Counted from the stretch's first letter, positions 1 through 6,296 are shown. The stretch is 8,964 nucleotides of DNA from Clostridia bacterium (GCA_900754775.1 CAAEDZ010000228.1:1-8964), one strand, 5' to 3'. A program made the numbers and translations. The notes: generated by a model from the letters alone, not told the origin.

Positions 1-187
1 AAAAGACGATGCCGGTGACGTCCTTGGGGCTGTAACCGGCGTGGCGCAGCATGCTCAAAAGCGTGACGCCGTATTCGTCCGAGGATTTGTTGCGGTCGCA
101 GGAGATGCGGAAGTACGTCTTCTGGTCAAGGTCTTCAAAGAGAGCGGCCTTGATGTTGGAATTGCCGATGTCAAGGGCGAGGATCAT
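1..187 (-). CDS. coaX: Type III pantothenate kinase, 5' part only (runs off the left edge)
   Basis: Only the first 62 codons are present; the family is normally about 255 residues. The product should phosphorylate pantothenate to 4'-phosphopantothenate, the first committed step of CoA synthesis, in the cytosol. The N-terminus MILALDIGNSNIKAALF has the D-[IV]-G-N-[ST]-N phosphate-binding signature of the ASKHA fold used by CoaX. The ATG at 187 is preceded by GGAGTGAG at a suitable distance. The gene lies 16 nt behind the ECF transporter gene and is probably co-transcribed from the promoter near 889. The visible motif also fits other ASKHA sugar kinases less well; short length and context favour CoaX. 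The catalytic aspartate and the C-terminal half cannot be checked here. Confidence 0.85.
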   Translation of the reverse strand, partial: MILALDIGNSNIKAALFEDLDQKTYFRISCDRNKSSDEYGVTLLSMLRHAGYSPKDVTGIVF

Positions 188-203
188 GGTGTACTCACTC
201 CAA

Positions 204-794
204 TTATTTGTTGATTTTGCGCAGGGGGATTACAATGAGCGGGATTGCCGCTGCCGCAATCAATGTTTCGCACAACGCCCCAATGCCGCCCATGCCAAGA
301 ATTACCGCCAGCACAAGTCCTGTATCCAACCCGGCGGCAAAGAAAATCAGGTACATTGTTCCCAGATAAAAAACCGTGTTGGTCACTGTACCCGCCGCAG
401 AAGCGATGGCAAGGGAGGTCTTGCCGTGCTTTCCATTTTTTGAAAGCAACCGATAAACCAAGTGGACGTTGATCGGTATCAACAGTCTTGGCACAATACA
501 CATGAAAACTGCCCAGAAAGGGCTGACGGCTACCGTCATAGCCGCAAGCGTTGATGGGCTGGTGAACGCGTCAATGGCGCTGAAGACGCCGAAACAGAGA
601 CCCAGTACCAGACCACTGGGCAAACCCAACACCAGTGTTCCAACAATCACGGGCAGGAAAAACAGTGTGAGGTTGAGTGGCCCCAGCGTAATGAGTCCCA
701 ACGGTGTGAAAAACAGAACGACCATCAGCGCAAAAAACAGGGCCAATTCCACAAGATGTACAATGGATTGATGCGTTTTGCTGGTTGCCTTCAT
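204..794 (-). CDS. ECF transporter S component, probable pantothenate-specific (PanT-like)
   Basis: A 196-residue hydrophobic protein with about six predicted membrane segments (roughly residues 12-36, 40-56, 58-76, 85-114, 127-152, 163-190), matching the size of substrate-binding S components of energy-coupling factor vitamin importers. The stretch AGTVTNTVFYLG (134-145) resembles a conserved membrane motif of the ECF S-component family PF12822. The ATG at 794 is chosen because GGAGGG lies just upstream; the frame stays open upstream but that extension is not membrane-like and crosses the promoter. S components need the shared EcfA/EcfA'/EcfT module, which is not in this window. Substrate is inferred from position: coaX follows after 16 nt, so import and phosphorylation of pantothenate would be co-expressed. 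Base composition is clearly less GC-rich than in genes to the right. A different vitamin specificity is possible. Confidence 0.8.
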   Translation of the reverse strand: MKATSKTHQSIVHLVELALFFALMVVLFFTPLGLITLGPLNLTLFFLPVIVGTLVLGLPSGLVLGLCFGVFSAIDAFTSPSTLAAMTVAVSPFWAVFMCIVPRLLIPINVHLVYRLLSKNGKHGKTSLAIASAAGTVTNTVFYLGTMYLIFFAAGLDTGLVLAVILGMGGIGALCETLIAAAAIPLIVIPLRKINK

Positions 795-888
795 GATGTC
801 CCTCCGTTCGAGTTCGTCGTTCGATACCCTACGAAATCTGTGGCGACTGGAAACCTGCGTTCGGCTCCCTGCGGATGCCGACGCGCAC

Positions 889-897
889 ATTATAACA
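889..897 (-). promoter_or_regulatory. Extended -10 promoter for panT-coaX
   Basis: On the minus strand the sequence reads TGTTATAAT, a perfect TATAAT (894-889) with the TGn extension. No good -35 hexamer lies 16-18 nt upstream (best TACAAA or ATACAA), which fits an extended -10 promoter. Transcription would start near 882 and give a leader of about 88 nt before the panT ATG. I do not recognise a known riboswitch in that leader. Confidence 0.65.
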
Positions 898-930
898 CAA
901 GAACGCATGGTTTTGTATGCTATTGTGTAA
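893..930. repeat. Imperfect inverted repeat in the divergent control region, possible operator
   Basis: Outer arms TAACACAA (893-900) and TTGTGTAA (923-930) pair at seven of eight positions. Inner arms GCAT (905-908) and ATGC (917-920) pair perfectly. The dyad covers the -10 to -35 zone of the panT promoter and ends 6 nt before the cupin -35 hexamer. This placement suits a repressor site acting on one or both promoters, but no regulator gene is present in the window and the symmetry is not exact. Confidence 0.35.
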
Positions 931-936
931 AAATCG

Positions 937-965
937 TTGTAAGATGGGCGGCGGGATGGTATAAT
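937..965 (+). promoter_or_regulatory. Sigma-A-type promoter for the cupin gene
   Basis: TTGTAA (937-942) and TATAAT (960-965) are separated by exactly 17 nt. This is a good housekeeping promoter 32 nt before the cupin ATG, back-to-back with the panT promoter. Confidence 0.8.
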
Positions 966-997
966 GGCGGTAGAAAACACAGGAGGTGTATGCTCCC

Positions 998-1339
998 ATG
1001 ATCACCCGTAAGTCCGAGCGCGTCACCGAGACGCGCGAACACATGCGCGGCGGCGCCGGCGCGGCGCTTCTGACCCCCGCCAGCAAGGAACTGCCCGGCA
1101 ACGCCCGGCTGTTTTCCGAGATCCGCCTCGCGCCCGGCGCGTCCATCGGCCATCACGTGCATGAGAACGAGACGGAGATGTTCCTCTTCCTCGAGGGCGA
1201 GGGCCGCGTGATGGACGACGATGTGGAAGTGTTCGTCCACCCCGGCGACTCCATGGCCACCTTCTCCGGCCACGGCCATTCGGTGGAAAACGTCGGCGAC
1301 ACGGACCTTGTGCTGGTCGCCGTCATCATCAAGGACTAG
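998..1339 (+). CDS. Small single-domain cupin protein
   Basis: A 113-residue protein made of one cupin barrel. Motif 1 is complete: G47, H53, H55, E60 and G67 follow G(X)5HXH(X)4E(X)6G, so the usual metal ligands are present. Motif 2 is partly conserved, with P82-G83-D84 then H94 and N98, giving the fourth ligand H94. Such short cupins bind a metal and a small acid or sugar and may be isomerases, dioxygenases or ligand sensors; the sequence does not say which. The ATG at 998 is preferred; AGGAGG (981-986) lies 11 nt upstream, slightly far. An in-frame GTG at 986 overlaps the ribosome binding site and would add four residues. It is the only plus-strand gene and is divergent from panT-coaX. The substrate is unknown. 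Confidence 0.9.
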   Translation: MITRKSERVTETREHMRGGAGAALLTPASKELPGNARLFSEIRLAPGASIGHHVHENETEMFLFLEGEGRVMDDDVEVFVHPGDSMATFSGHGHSVENVGDTDLVLVAVIIKD

Positions 1340-1343
1340 CTCC

Positions 1344-1396
1344 AAAACGCCGCGCGCCGCCCACGGACGGAAGATCGTCCGGGGCGGCGCGGTCTT
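1344..1396. terminator. GC-rich hairpin between convergent genes, possibly bidirectional
   Basis: The arm at about 1350-1369 pairs with about 1376-1392 (CGCGCGCCGCCC against GGGGCGGCGCG, with a bulge or two, and GGAC against GTCC near the loop). On the minus strand it is followed by TTTT (1347-1344); on the plus strand only by TCTTA. It lies between the cupin stop and the stop of the coiled-coil gene, so it may end both transcripts, better for the minus strand. Confidence 0.6.
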
Positions 1397-1405
1397 ATCT
1401 GGCGC

Positions 1406-2050
1406 TTACTCGCTCTCCGCGCCCAGTTCGGCGCGGCGGCGGCGGATGGTGTTGAGGGACTGGGAAAGCTCGCCCTCCACGGTGGAAAGCACCTTGTAGG
1501 CGTCCTGACTGGCCTTGATGCGCAATTCATTGGCCTCGACGCGGGCGTCGTTTTTGATGATGCGCGCTTCCTCGCGGGCGCGGCGGACGATCTCGCTCTC
1601 GTCGAGCATGTGGTCGGCGCGCTCCTGCGCGTCGGCAATGATGTCGTGCGCGCGGTTCTCGGCGTCGGCAAGGCGCTGGGAGACTTCCTCCTTGGCCTTT
1701 TCCAGAGCGGCGTTGGCGCGCATTTCGGCGCTGGTGACGCGGTTCATGGCCGTGGTCTCGGCGTTGCTCATGATGCGCGAGCGCTCGTTGTACATCTTCA
1801 TGCCGTACTGCACCGCGTCGGGGAGGTTTTTCTCCATATCGTCGATGATGCGCAGGCACTTATCGGCGTCGATGATCTTTTTATTCGTCAGCGGTACGTT
1901 GGCGCCGGCGTTGATGGCCATGCGAATGAGTTTGAGCAGCTCCAGAAAGAACTTGAGGTCGTCGACCTCGTCGCTCTCCTGCTCCGCGACGGCGGTATCC
2001 TCGCGGGGTTCCAGCTCATCCTCGTAGAATCTCTCCTGATCGCGCTCCAT
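1406..2050 (-). CDS. SepIVA/DivIVA-like coiled-coil protein, coupled to coaD
   Basis: A 214-residue charged soluble protein without signal peptide or membrane segment. Residues 1-32 are acidic. Residues 33-100 form a compact helical region containing VPLTNKKIIDADKCLRIIDD, followed by a long Ala/Glu/Arg coiled coil (about 86-210) with repeats such as ADAENRAHDIIADAQERAD. From memory, this layout matches mycobacterial SepIVA, a DivIVA-domain protein of division and polar cell-wall synthesis: VP(M/L)T, then a hydrophobic-IDD helix ending in a proline turn, then a coiled coil. SepIVA is also encoded next to coaD. Automated annotation may call it ATP synthase subunit B-like because of the coiled coil. 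The ATG at 2050 has AGGAG 8 nt upstream; a GTG three codons earlier is less likely. Only one base separates it from the coaD stop, so it is probably translated by coupling. The role in division is inference. Confidence 0.75.
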   Translation of the reverse strand: MERDQERFYEDELEPREDTAVAEQESDEVDDLKFFLELLKLIRMAINAGANVPLTNKKIIDADKCLRIIDDMEKNLPDAVQYGMKMYNERSRIMSNAETTAMNRVTSAEMRANAALEKAKEEVSQRLADAENRAHDIIADAQERADHMLDESEIVRRAREEARIIKNDARVEANELRIKASQDAYKVLSTVEGELSQSLNTIRRRRAELGAESE

Positions 2051-2051
2051 C

Positions 2052-2549
2052 TTACACACTCCTTTTTGTATCCGGCGTCGGGACGCACGCCGCGTAAATG
2101 TCGTTGACGATCTGTTCGGGGACCATGCCCTCGATCGGCGCGCCGTGGCGCGCGCAATCGCGCACGATGGACGAGGAGAGCAGGCTGTACAGCGGCGAAC
2201 AGATCAGAAACACCGTGTCCAGACCGCCGATCTGGCGGTTGGCCGTGGCCATCTGCATCTCCAGAGGCAGGTCGCTGGCGTCGCGGATGCCGCGCAGGAT
2301 GGCGTCCGCCCCCTCGCGCCGGGCAAGCTCCACGAGCAGGCCCGAATACGCCGCAACGCGCACATTGGCAAGATCGCCCGTCACGCGCGCGAGCATCTCC
2401 CGCCGCTGCTTAAGAGAAAACAGGTACTGCTTCTCCGACTGGGAAAGCACGGCCACCACCACTTCGTCAAACAGCGCCGAGGCGCGGCGGATGATGTCCA
2501 GATGGCCGAGCGTGGGCGGCGAAAAACTGCCCGCATAGATGACCCTCAT
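2052..2549 (-). CDS. coaD: Phosphopantetheine adenylyltransferase
   Basis: A 165-residue protein, the usual length for bacterial PPAT. It transfers AMP from ATP to 4'-phosphopantetheine to give dephospho-CoA, the penultimate CoA step. The nucleotidyltransferase fold is marked by GSFSPPTLGH (7-16) with the (T/H)xGH motif, K40 at the place of the substrate-binding lysine, RGIRD (86-90), and SSSIVRDCARHG (126-137) near the C-terminus. One oddity is serine at residue 10, where the family nearly always has aspartate (G-[ST]-F-D-P). The start ATG overlaps the rsmD stop by 4 nt (ATGA), with GAAGAGG as ribosome binding site inside rsmD. The downstream coiled-coil gene begins 1 nt after the stop. The rsmD-coaD order is widespread in Firmicutes and Actinobacteria. 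Confidence 0.96.
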   Translation of the reverse strand: MRVIYAGSFSPPTLGHLDIIRRASALFDEVVVAVLSQSEKQYLFSLKQRREMLARVTGDLANVRVAAYSGLLVELARREGADAILRGIRDASDLPLEMQMATANRQIGGLDTVFLICSPLYSLLSSSIVRDCARHGAPIEGMVPEQIVNDIYAACVPTPDTKRSV

Positions 2550-3103
2550 GCCTCTTCCCCTTCGATGACGAATCCCACGCATGTTTCGCCGTAATGGCGC
2601 TCGTCGCGGCAGGAAAAGCCGGGCGGCAGCGCCACGGCGCGCGGTGCGGCCCATTCCAGCACCGCCAGCGCCCCTTCGGCCAGCAGACCCCCATCGCGCA
2701 AACGCGCAAGGGCGTCGGCATAGGCTGCTTCCATGCGGTAGGGCGGGTCGAGGAACACCAGATCGAACGGCCCTTGCAGGCGCTCGATGGCCTTGCGGTA
2801 GTCGGCGCGGAGGATGTCCGCGCGCGACAGGTCCTCGCCCAGCACGGCTTCGGCGTTGCGGCGGATGCAGGAGATGGCCTTGACGCTCATGTCCACGATG
2901 GTGGCGCGCGCCGCGCCCCGGCTGAGCGCCTCCAGCGCCAGCGCGCCCGTGCCGCCAAAGAGATCCAGCACGCGCGCCCCGCACACGCGAGGCCCCAAAA
3001 TGCCAAACACAGACTCACGGACCCTGTCCGCCGTCGGGCGCGTATCTTCGCCGCCCGGCGCGTACAGTTTCCGGCCTTTCGCCTCTCCTGCTATTATGCG
3101 CAT
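2546..3103 (-). CDS. rsmD: 16S rRNA (guanine966-N2)-methyltransferase
   Basis: A 185-residue Rossmann-fold methyltransferase that uses S-adenosylmethionine to methylate G966 of 16S rRNA during 30S assembly. The N-terminus MRIIAGEAKGRKL and TRPTADRVRESVF (21-33) are typical of RsmD. The SAM-binding motif is DLFGGTGALALEAL (47-60), and the N6/N2-methyltransferase catalytic motif DPPY is at 119-122. Length matches the family. The ATG at 3103 lies about 19 nt downstream of the predicted transcription start; the ribosome binding site GGGTGAGG is close to the start codon, with about 2 nt spacing. It is the first gene of the rsmD-coaD-coiled-coil operon, and its TGA overlaps the coaD ATG. Confidence 0.96.
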   Translation of the reverse strand: MRIIAGEAKGRKLYAPGGEDTRPTADRVRESVFGILGPRVCGARVLDLFGGTGALALEALSRGAARATIVDMSVKAISCIRRNAEAVLGEDLSRADILRADYRKAIERLQGPFDLVFLDPPYRMEAAYADALARLRDGGLLAEGALAVLEWAAPRAVALPPGFSCRDERHYGETCVGFVIEGEEA

Positions 3104-3128
3104 AGCCTCACCCACGCTATTTGTCGTA

Positions 3129-3158
3129 ATTATATCATATTTGTGCAACATTTGCCAA
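3129..3158 (-). promoter_or_regulatory. Promoter of the rsmD-coaD operon
   Basis: On the minus strand TTGGCA (3158-3153) and TATAAT (3134-3129) are separated by 18 nt, and the -10 has a TGA extension (TGn). The predicted start is near 3122, leaving a leader of about 19 nt before the rsmD ATG. The surrounding AT-rich patch stands out against the GC-rich flanks. Confidence 0.8.
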
Positions 3159-3221
3159 GTGTTTTTTCGAAATAAAATCGAAATTTCTGCGCAAAGGCCG
3201 CCCAAATGCGTTGATTTTACG

Positions 3222-3279
3222 TTTTCGCCCGTCAGGCGGAGGCGTTTTGCCGCCCCAAGCGGCGTTTGCGGGGCGAAAA
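3222..3279. repeat. Long inverted repeat enclosing a smaller hairpin
   Basis: TTTTCGCCC (3222-3230) and GGGCGAAAA (3271-3279) are perfect 9-bp arms 40 nt apart. Inside lies GCCGCCCCAAGCGGC (3249-3263), a 5-bp stem with a 5-nt loop. The block lies just beyond the alr terminator and upstream of the rsmD promoter. It could fold into a multi-branched RNA 3' end or a DNA cruciform. No function is assigned. Confidence 0.5.
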
Positions 3280-3282
3280 TGG

Positions 3283-3312
3283 CAAAGACCGCCCCATGGC
3301 GAGCGGTCTTTG
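3283..3312 (-). terminator. Terminator hairpin after alr
   Basis: CAAAGACCGC (3283-3292) pairs perfectly with GCGGTCTTTG (3303-3312), a 10-bp stem with a 10-nt loop, starting 6 nt after the alr stop. On the minus strand it is followed by CCATTTTCG, a weak T-run, so termination may be helped by the hairpins further along. Confidence 0.75.
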
Positions 3313-3317
3313 CGCGC

Positions 3318-4412
3318 TCATTCCTCCCAGACGCGGCGCACGCGCGGGGAGAAGCCGAGCATGATCTCGTAGGGAATGGTATCGCACTTTTGCGCCAACT
3401 CGTCGGCGTCGATGCGCTCGCCGCCCTGCGCGCCGAGGAGGACGATCTCGCTGTCCATGGTGACAGCGGGGATGTCGGTGACGTCGGCCATGAGCATGTC
3501 CATGCAGACGCGGCCGACGATGGGGGCGCGCCTGCCGCACACCAGCAGGTCGGCGCGGTTGCCGAGGATGCGCGGATAGCCGTCGCCATAGCCGATGGGC
3601 ACGGTCATGATGCGCGCGCGGCGCGGGGCGGTGAAGGTGCGGCCATAGCCGACCGTCTCCCCCGCCTCGATCCAGGCGATGCGCACGGGCTTTGCCGTGA
3701 GGCGCTGGGCCATTTGCAGGCCGGGCACCTCATTCATGCAGTAGCCGTAAAGGCCGATGCCGGGGCGCACGGCGTCGTGGCGCAAATCGGGATAGCGGAT
3801 GGCCGTGGTGGCCGCGTCGTGGACGATGGGGGCAAAGCCGGCGCTGTGGACGCGCGCGACGGCGCGCTGGAAGGCGGCGTCCTGCGCGCGGGTGAAGTCC
3901 TCCTGCGTGTCGGCCACGGCGAAGTGGGTGAACATGCCCTCCATCTCCACGTGGGGGCAGTCGCGCCAGCGCGAAAGCAGCTCGTCCAGCTCCGCGTCGC
4001 CGCGCGTGCCGATGCGGGCCATGCCGGTATCCACCTTGAGGTGGGCGCGGGCGGGGATGTTTTCCGCGACGGCGGCAGCTTCCAGACGCGCAAGGGCGTC
4101 CGGCGCGAACACCGCCGGAGAGACGCGCGCGCGCACGGCCTCGCGCTCATCGCCGGAGGCGACGCCGCCGAGGATGAGGATGGGGCGCGCAACGCCTGCT
4201 TCGCGCAGGGCAAGCGCCTCCTCCAGAATGGCGACGGCGAACATGTCCGCGCCCGCTGCCTCGAGGCGTCGGGCGACGGGGATGGCGCCGTGGCCATAGG
4301 CGTCGGCCTTGACCACGGCGATGACCTTGACCCGCGGCGCGAGGGCCGCGCGGATCCTGCGGTAGTTTTCCTCGATGGCGGAAAGGGAAATTGTCAGGCA
4401 GGTGCTTCTCAC
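3318..4412 (-). CDS. alr: Alanine racemase (PLP-dependent)
   Basis: A 364-residue cytosolic enzyme that interconverts L- and D-alanine to supply D-alanine for peptidoglycan. The N-terminal barrel carries the PLP lysine K35 in VVKADAYGHGA. R216 in RPGIGLYG is the arginine near the pyridine nitrogen. The second catalytic base is Y256 in VGYGRTFTA, and CMDM (303-306) completes the active site from the C-terminal beta domain. All are typical. The start is GTG at 4412, overlapping the stop of the ACT gene by 4 nt (GTGA), with AGGTGG about 7 nt upstream inside the ACT gene; no ATG fits the conserved N-terminus. It is the last gene of paaK-ACT-alr, ending at the hairpin at 3283-3312. A second racemase elsewhere in the genome cannot be excluded. 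Confidence 0.96.
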   Translation of the reverse strand: MRSTCLTISLSAIEENYRRIRAALAPRVKVIAVVKADAYGHGAIPVARRLEAAGADMFAVAILEEALALREAGVARPILILGGVASGDEREAVRARVSPAVFAPDALARLEAAAVAENIPARAHLKVDTGMARIGTRGDAELDELLSRWRDCPHVEMEGMFTHFAVADTQEDFTRAQDAAFQRAVARVHSAGFAPIVHDAATTAIRYPDLRHDAVRPGIGLYGYCMNEVPGLQMAQRLTAKPVRIAWIEAGETVGYGRTFTAPRRARIMTVPIGYGDGYPRILGNRADLLVCGRRAPIVGRVCMDMLMADVTDIPAVTMDSEIVLLGAQGGERIDADELAQKCDTIPYEIMLGFSPRVRRVWEE

Positions 4413-4846
4413 AGCGCGTCCACCTCTGCCTGCGAAAGCACGCGCACGCCGTTGTCCGCGAAGAGCTTGACGCCGCGCTCCTGCTCCGAAAGGCGGAGGA
4501 TGATCAGCGCGTTGTTCTCGCGGCCGCGCACGAAGGAGTAGGTGTACTCGATGAAGAGGTCGTTGTCGTCCAGAAGCGCCAGCACCTCGGCAAGGCCGCA
4601 GGGGCGGTCCGGCACGGCCACGCAGATGACGTTGTTGACGCGGGTGGAATAATCGGCGTTTTTGAGAAGCTCCAGCGCCTTGTCGCACTCCGTGCCGCGC
4701 ACCACGCAGCGGACGATGCCGAAGTTCTTGGTGTCGGCGATGGAGACGGCCAGAAGGTCGATGCCATTCTTGCCCAGCAGCTCGGTGAGCATGCGGAAGC
4801 TGCCGCGCTTGTTCTCGAGAAAGACGGAGATCTGCTTGATGAACAT
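4409..4846 (-). CDS. Tandem ACT-domain protein linked to PaaK
   Basis: A 145-residue protein made of two ACT domains: about residues 3-66 (QISVFLENKRGSFRMLTELL) and 72-140 (VICVAVPDRPCGLAEVLALL). ACT domains bind amino acids or related small ligands at dimer interfaces and control enzymes or transporters. No catalytic domain is present, so it is probably a stand-alone regulatory subunit. It starts at ATG 4846 with AAGGGGG upstream and follows paaK after 17 nt; its stop overlaps the alr start. PaaK-ACT neighbours recur in Clostridia and archaea that degrade aromatic amino acids, often near indolepyruvate:ferredoxin oxidoreductase, which suggests it senses an aromatic amino acid or acid. The ligand is not known from the sequence. 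Confidence 0.88.
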   Translation of the reverse strand: MFIKQISVFLENKRGSFRMLTELLGKNGIDLLAVSIADTKNFGIVRCVVRGTECDKALELLKNADYSTRVNNVICVAVPDRPCGLAEVLALLDDNDLFIEYTYSFVRGRENNALIILRLSEQERGVKLFADNGVRVLSQAEVDAL

Positions 4847-4863
4847 GGTAGTCCCCCTTTCGA

Positions 4864-6159
4864 TCAGAGTTTGCGTTTGTCGATGACGCGCTTGGCCTTG
4901 CCCTCGGAGCGCGGGATGGACTTGGGCGCGACGAGCTTGACGTCCGTGGAGATGCCCACCACGGACTTGATGCGCTCGTGGATGGTGCGCGCCAGGCCCT
5001 GAATGTGCGACACGGTATCGGAGACCATGTCCTCGGTCATCTCCACCTGCACCTCGAGGGTGTCGGCGGAGTGGACGCGATCGACCACCAGCAGGTAGTG
5101 CGGGGCCACGCCTTCGAGGCCGACGAGCACGCTCTCGATCTGCGTGGGGAAGACGTTGACGCCGCGCACGACGATCATGTCGTCCGTGCGGCCGGTGATC
5201 CGGCCCATGCGCACCAGCGTGCGGCCGCACTCGCAGGGCGTGTCGTCCAGTGTGCAGATGTCGTGCGTGCGGTAGCGCAGCATCGGCATGCCTTCCTTGG
5301 TGATAGTAGTGAACACCAGTTCGCCCGGCGTGCGGTAGGGCAGGGGCTGTTCGGTGACGGGGTCGATGATCTCGGGGATGACGTGGTCCTCGCTGACGTG
5401 CATGCCGTGCTTGGCCACGCACTCAAAGCCCACGCCGGGGCCGGCGATCTCGGTAAGGCCGTAGACGTCGTAGGCGTTGATGCCGAGAAGTTCCTCGATC
5501 TGCTTGCGCATCTCCTCCGTCCACGGCTCGGCGCCGAAGCAGCCGGCCTTGAGCTTGAGGTCGGAGACGGGGATGCCCGCCTCGCGGATGGACTCGCCCA
5601 GATACAGGGCGTAGGAGGGCGTGCAGCAGAGCATGGTGGCGCCCAGTTCCTTGATCATCATGATCTGGCGCTGGGTGTTGCCGCTGGACATGGGGATGAC
5701 CGTGGCCCCCAGCTTGCCCGCGCCCTGATGCGCGCCGAGGCCGCCGGTGAAGAGGCCGTAGCCGTAGGAGACCTGAACGATGTCGTCCGCGCCGCCGCCC
5801 GCGGCGGCGATGCAGCGCGCCATCAGCTCGGTCCAGACGTCCACATCGTGCTGCGTATAGCCGGAAACGATGGGGTGGCCGGTGGTGCCGCTGGAGCCCT
5901 GTATGCGCACGATGTCGTGCAGGGGCGCGGCGAGCAGGCCGTAGGGGAACTGGTCGCGCAGGTCGGTCTTCTCCATGAAGGGCAGGTATCTGAGATCGTC
6001 CACATCGCGGATGTCTTCGGGGCGGATGCCCTTGGCGTCCATGCGCGCGCGGTAGACGGGAACGTTGTCGTATTCGTGCTTCACCGTCCAGCGCAGGCGC
6101 TCGGACTGGAGGGCATGAAGCTCATCGCGGCTGATGGCTTCCATTTTCGGATTGTACAT
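4864..6159 (-). CDS. paaK: Phenylacetate-CoA ligase family protein (AMP-forming aryl-acid-CoA ligase)
   Basis: A 431-residue ANL-superfamily adenylating enzyme of the PaaK type, of normal length. It should activate phenylacetate or a related aryl acid with ATP and join it to CoA. The P-loop-like motif is SSGTTGHP (89-96), the adenine/aryl pocket motif DVYGLTEIAGPG (231-242), then YRTHD (296-300), the hinge GRTDDMIVVRGVNVFPTQIE (323-342), and the C-terminal lysine motif EGKAKRVIDKRK (419-430), all intact. ATG 6159 is supported by AAGGAG 6 nt upstream. It heads the paaK-ACT-alr unit. In anaerobes such ligases usually handle arylacetates from Phe, Tyr or Trp breakdown, often working with indolepyruvate:ferredoxin oxidoreductase, which is not seen here. 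Exact substrate is uncertain; the family is not. Confidence 0.93.
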   Translation of the reverse strand: MYNPKMEAISRDELHALQSERLRWTVKHEYDNVPVYRARMDAKGIRPEDIRDVDDLRYLPFMEKTDLRDQFPYGLLAAPLHDIVRIQGSSGTTGHPIVSGYTQHDVDVWTELMARCIAAAGGGADDIVQVSYGYGLFTGGLGAHQGAGKLGATVIPMSSGNTQRQIMMIKELGATMLCCTPSYALYLGESIREAGIPVSDLKLKAGCFGAEPWTEEMRKQIEELLGINAYDVYGLTEIAGPGVGFECVAKHGMHVSEDHVIPEIIDPVTEQPLPYRTPGELVFTTITKEGMPMLRYRTHDICTLDDTPCECGRTLVRMGRITGRTDDMIVVRGVNVFPTQIESVLVGLEGVAPHYLLVVDRVHSADTLEVQVEMTEDMVSDTVSHIQGLARTIHERIKSVVGISTDVKLVAPKSIPRSEGKAKRVIDKRKL

Positions 6160-6217
6160 ACGTTGCTCCTTGGTTGCGGACAAGCGCAACACCCCCTGCG
6201 TTGCATGATTTTGTATT

Positions 6218-6246
6218 ATTATACGACGGAAACGTTAAGTTTACAG
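6218..6246 (-). promoter_or_regulatory. Promoter of paaK-ACT-alr
   Basis: A perfect TATAAT (6223-6218) has a weak -35 CTGTAA (6246-6241) at 17 nt. The start would be near 6211, giving a leader of about 52 nt that contains a small hairpin (GCAAC/GTTGC, 6186-6204). The weak -35 would fit a regulated promoter. Confidence 0.6.
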
Positions 6247-6259
6247 GTATCTGGCCGAG

Positions 6260-6292
6260 AAAAAACGCGAGGGCGGGGCGCCGTCGCGTTTT
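6260..6292. terminator. Strong rho-independent terminator after the phosphoesterase gene
   Basis: AAAACGCGA (6262-6270) pairs perfectly with TCGCGTTTT (6284-6292) around a 13-nt GC-rich loop. On the minus strand it begins 4 nt after the phosphoesterase stop and ends in TTTTTT, a classic intrinsic terminator. Being A-rich at one side and T-rich at the other it may work in both directions. It insulates the paaK promoter just beyond it. Confidence 0.88.
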
Positions 6293-6296
6293 GGGT

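Noticed and set aside
795..888. A vitamin or CoA riboswitch in the panT leader
   Set aside because: The leader of about 88 nt shows only short pairings (TTCGT/ACGAA) and no conserved core or terminator that I recognise.
1406..2050. ATP synthase F0 subunit b
   Set aside because: The protein has no N-terminal membrane helix and no other ATP synthase gene is near; the similarity is limited to coiled-coil composition.
2814..4541. A 575-codon open frame on the plus strand, opposite rsmD and alr
   Set aside because: It lies antisense to two well-supported genes and crosses their promoter and terminators. Its product has skewed Ala/Arg/Gly/His composition without domains, and it has no ribosome binding site. 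Such frames arise opposite GC-rich genes.
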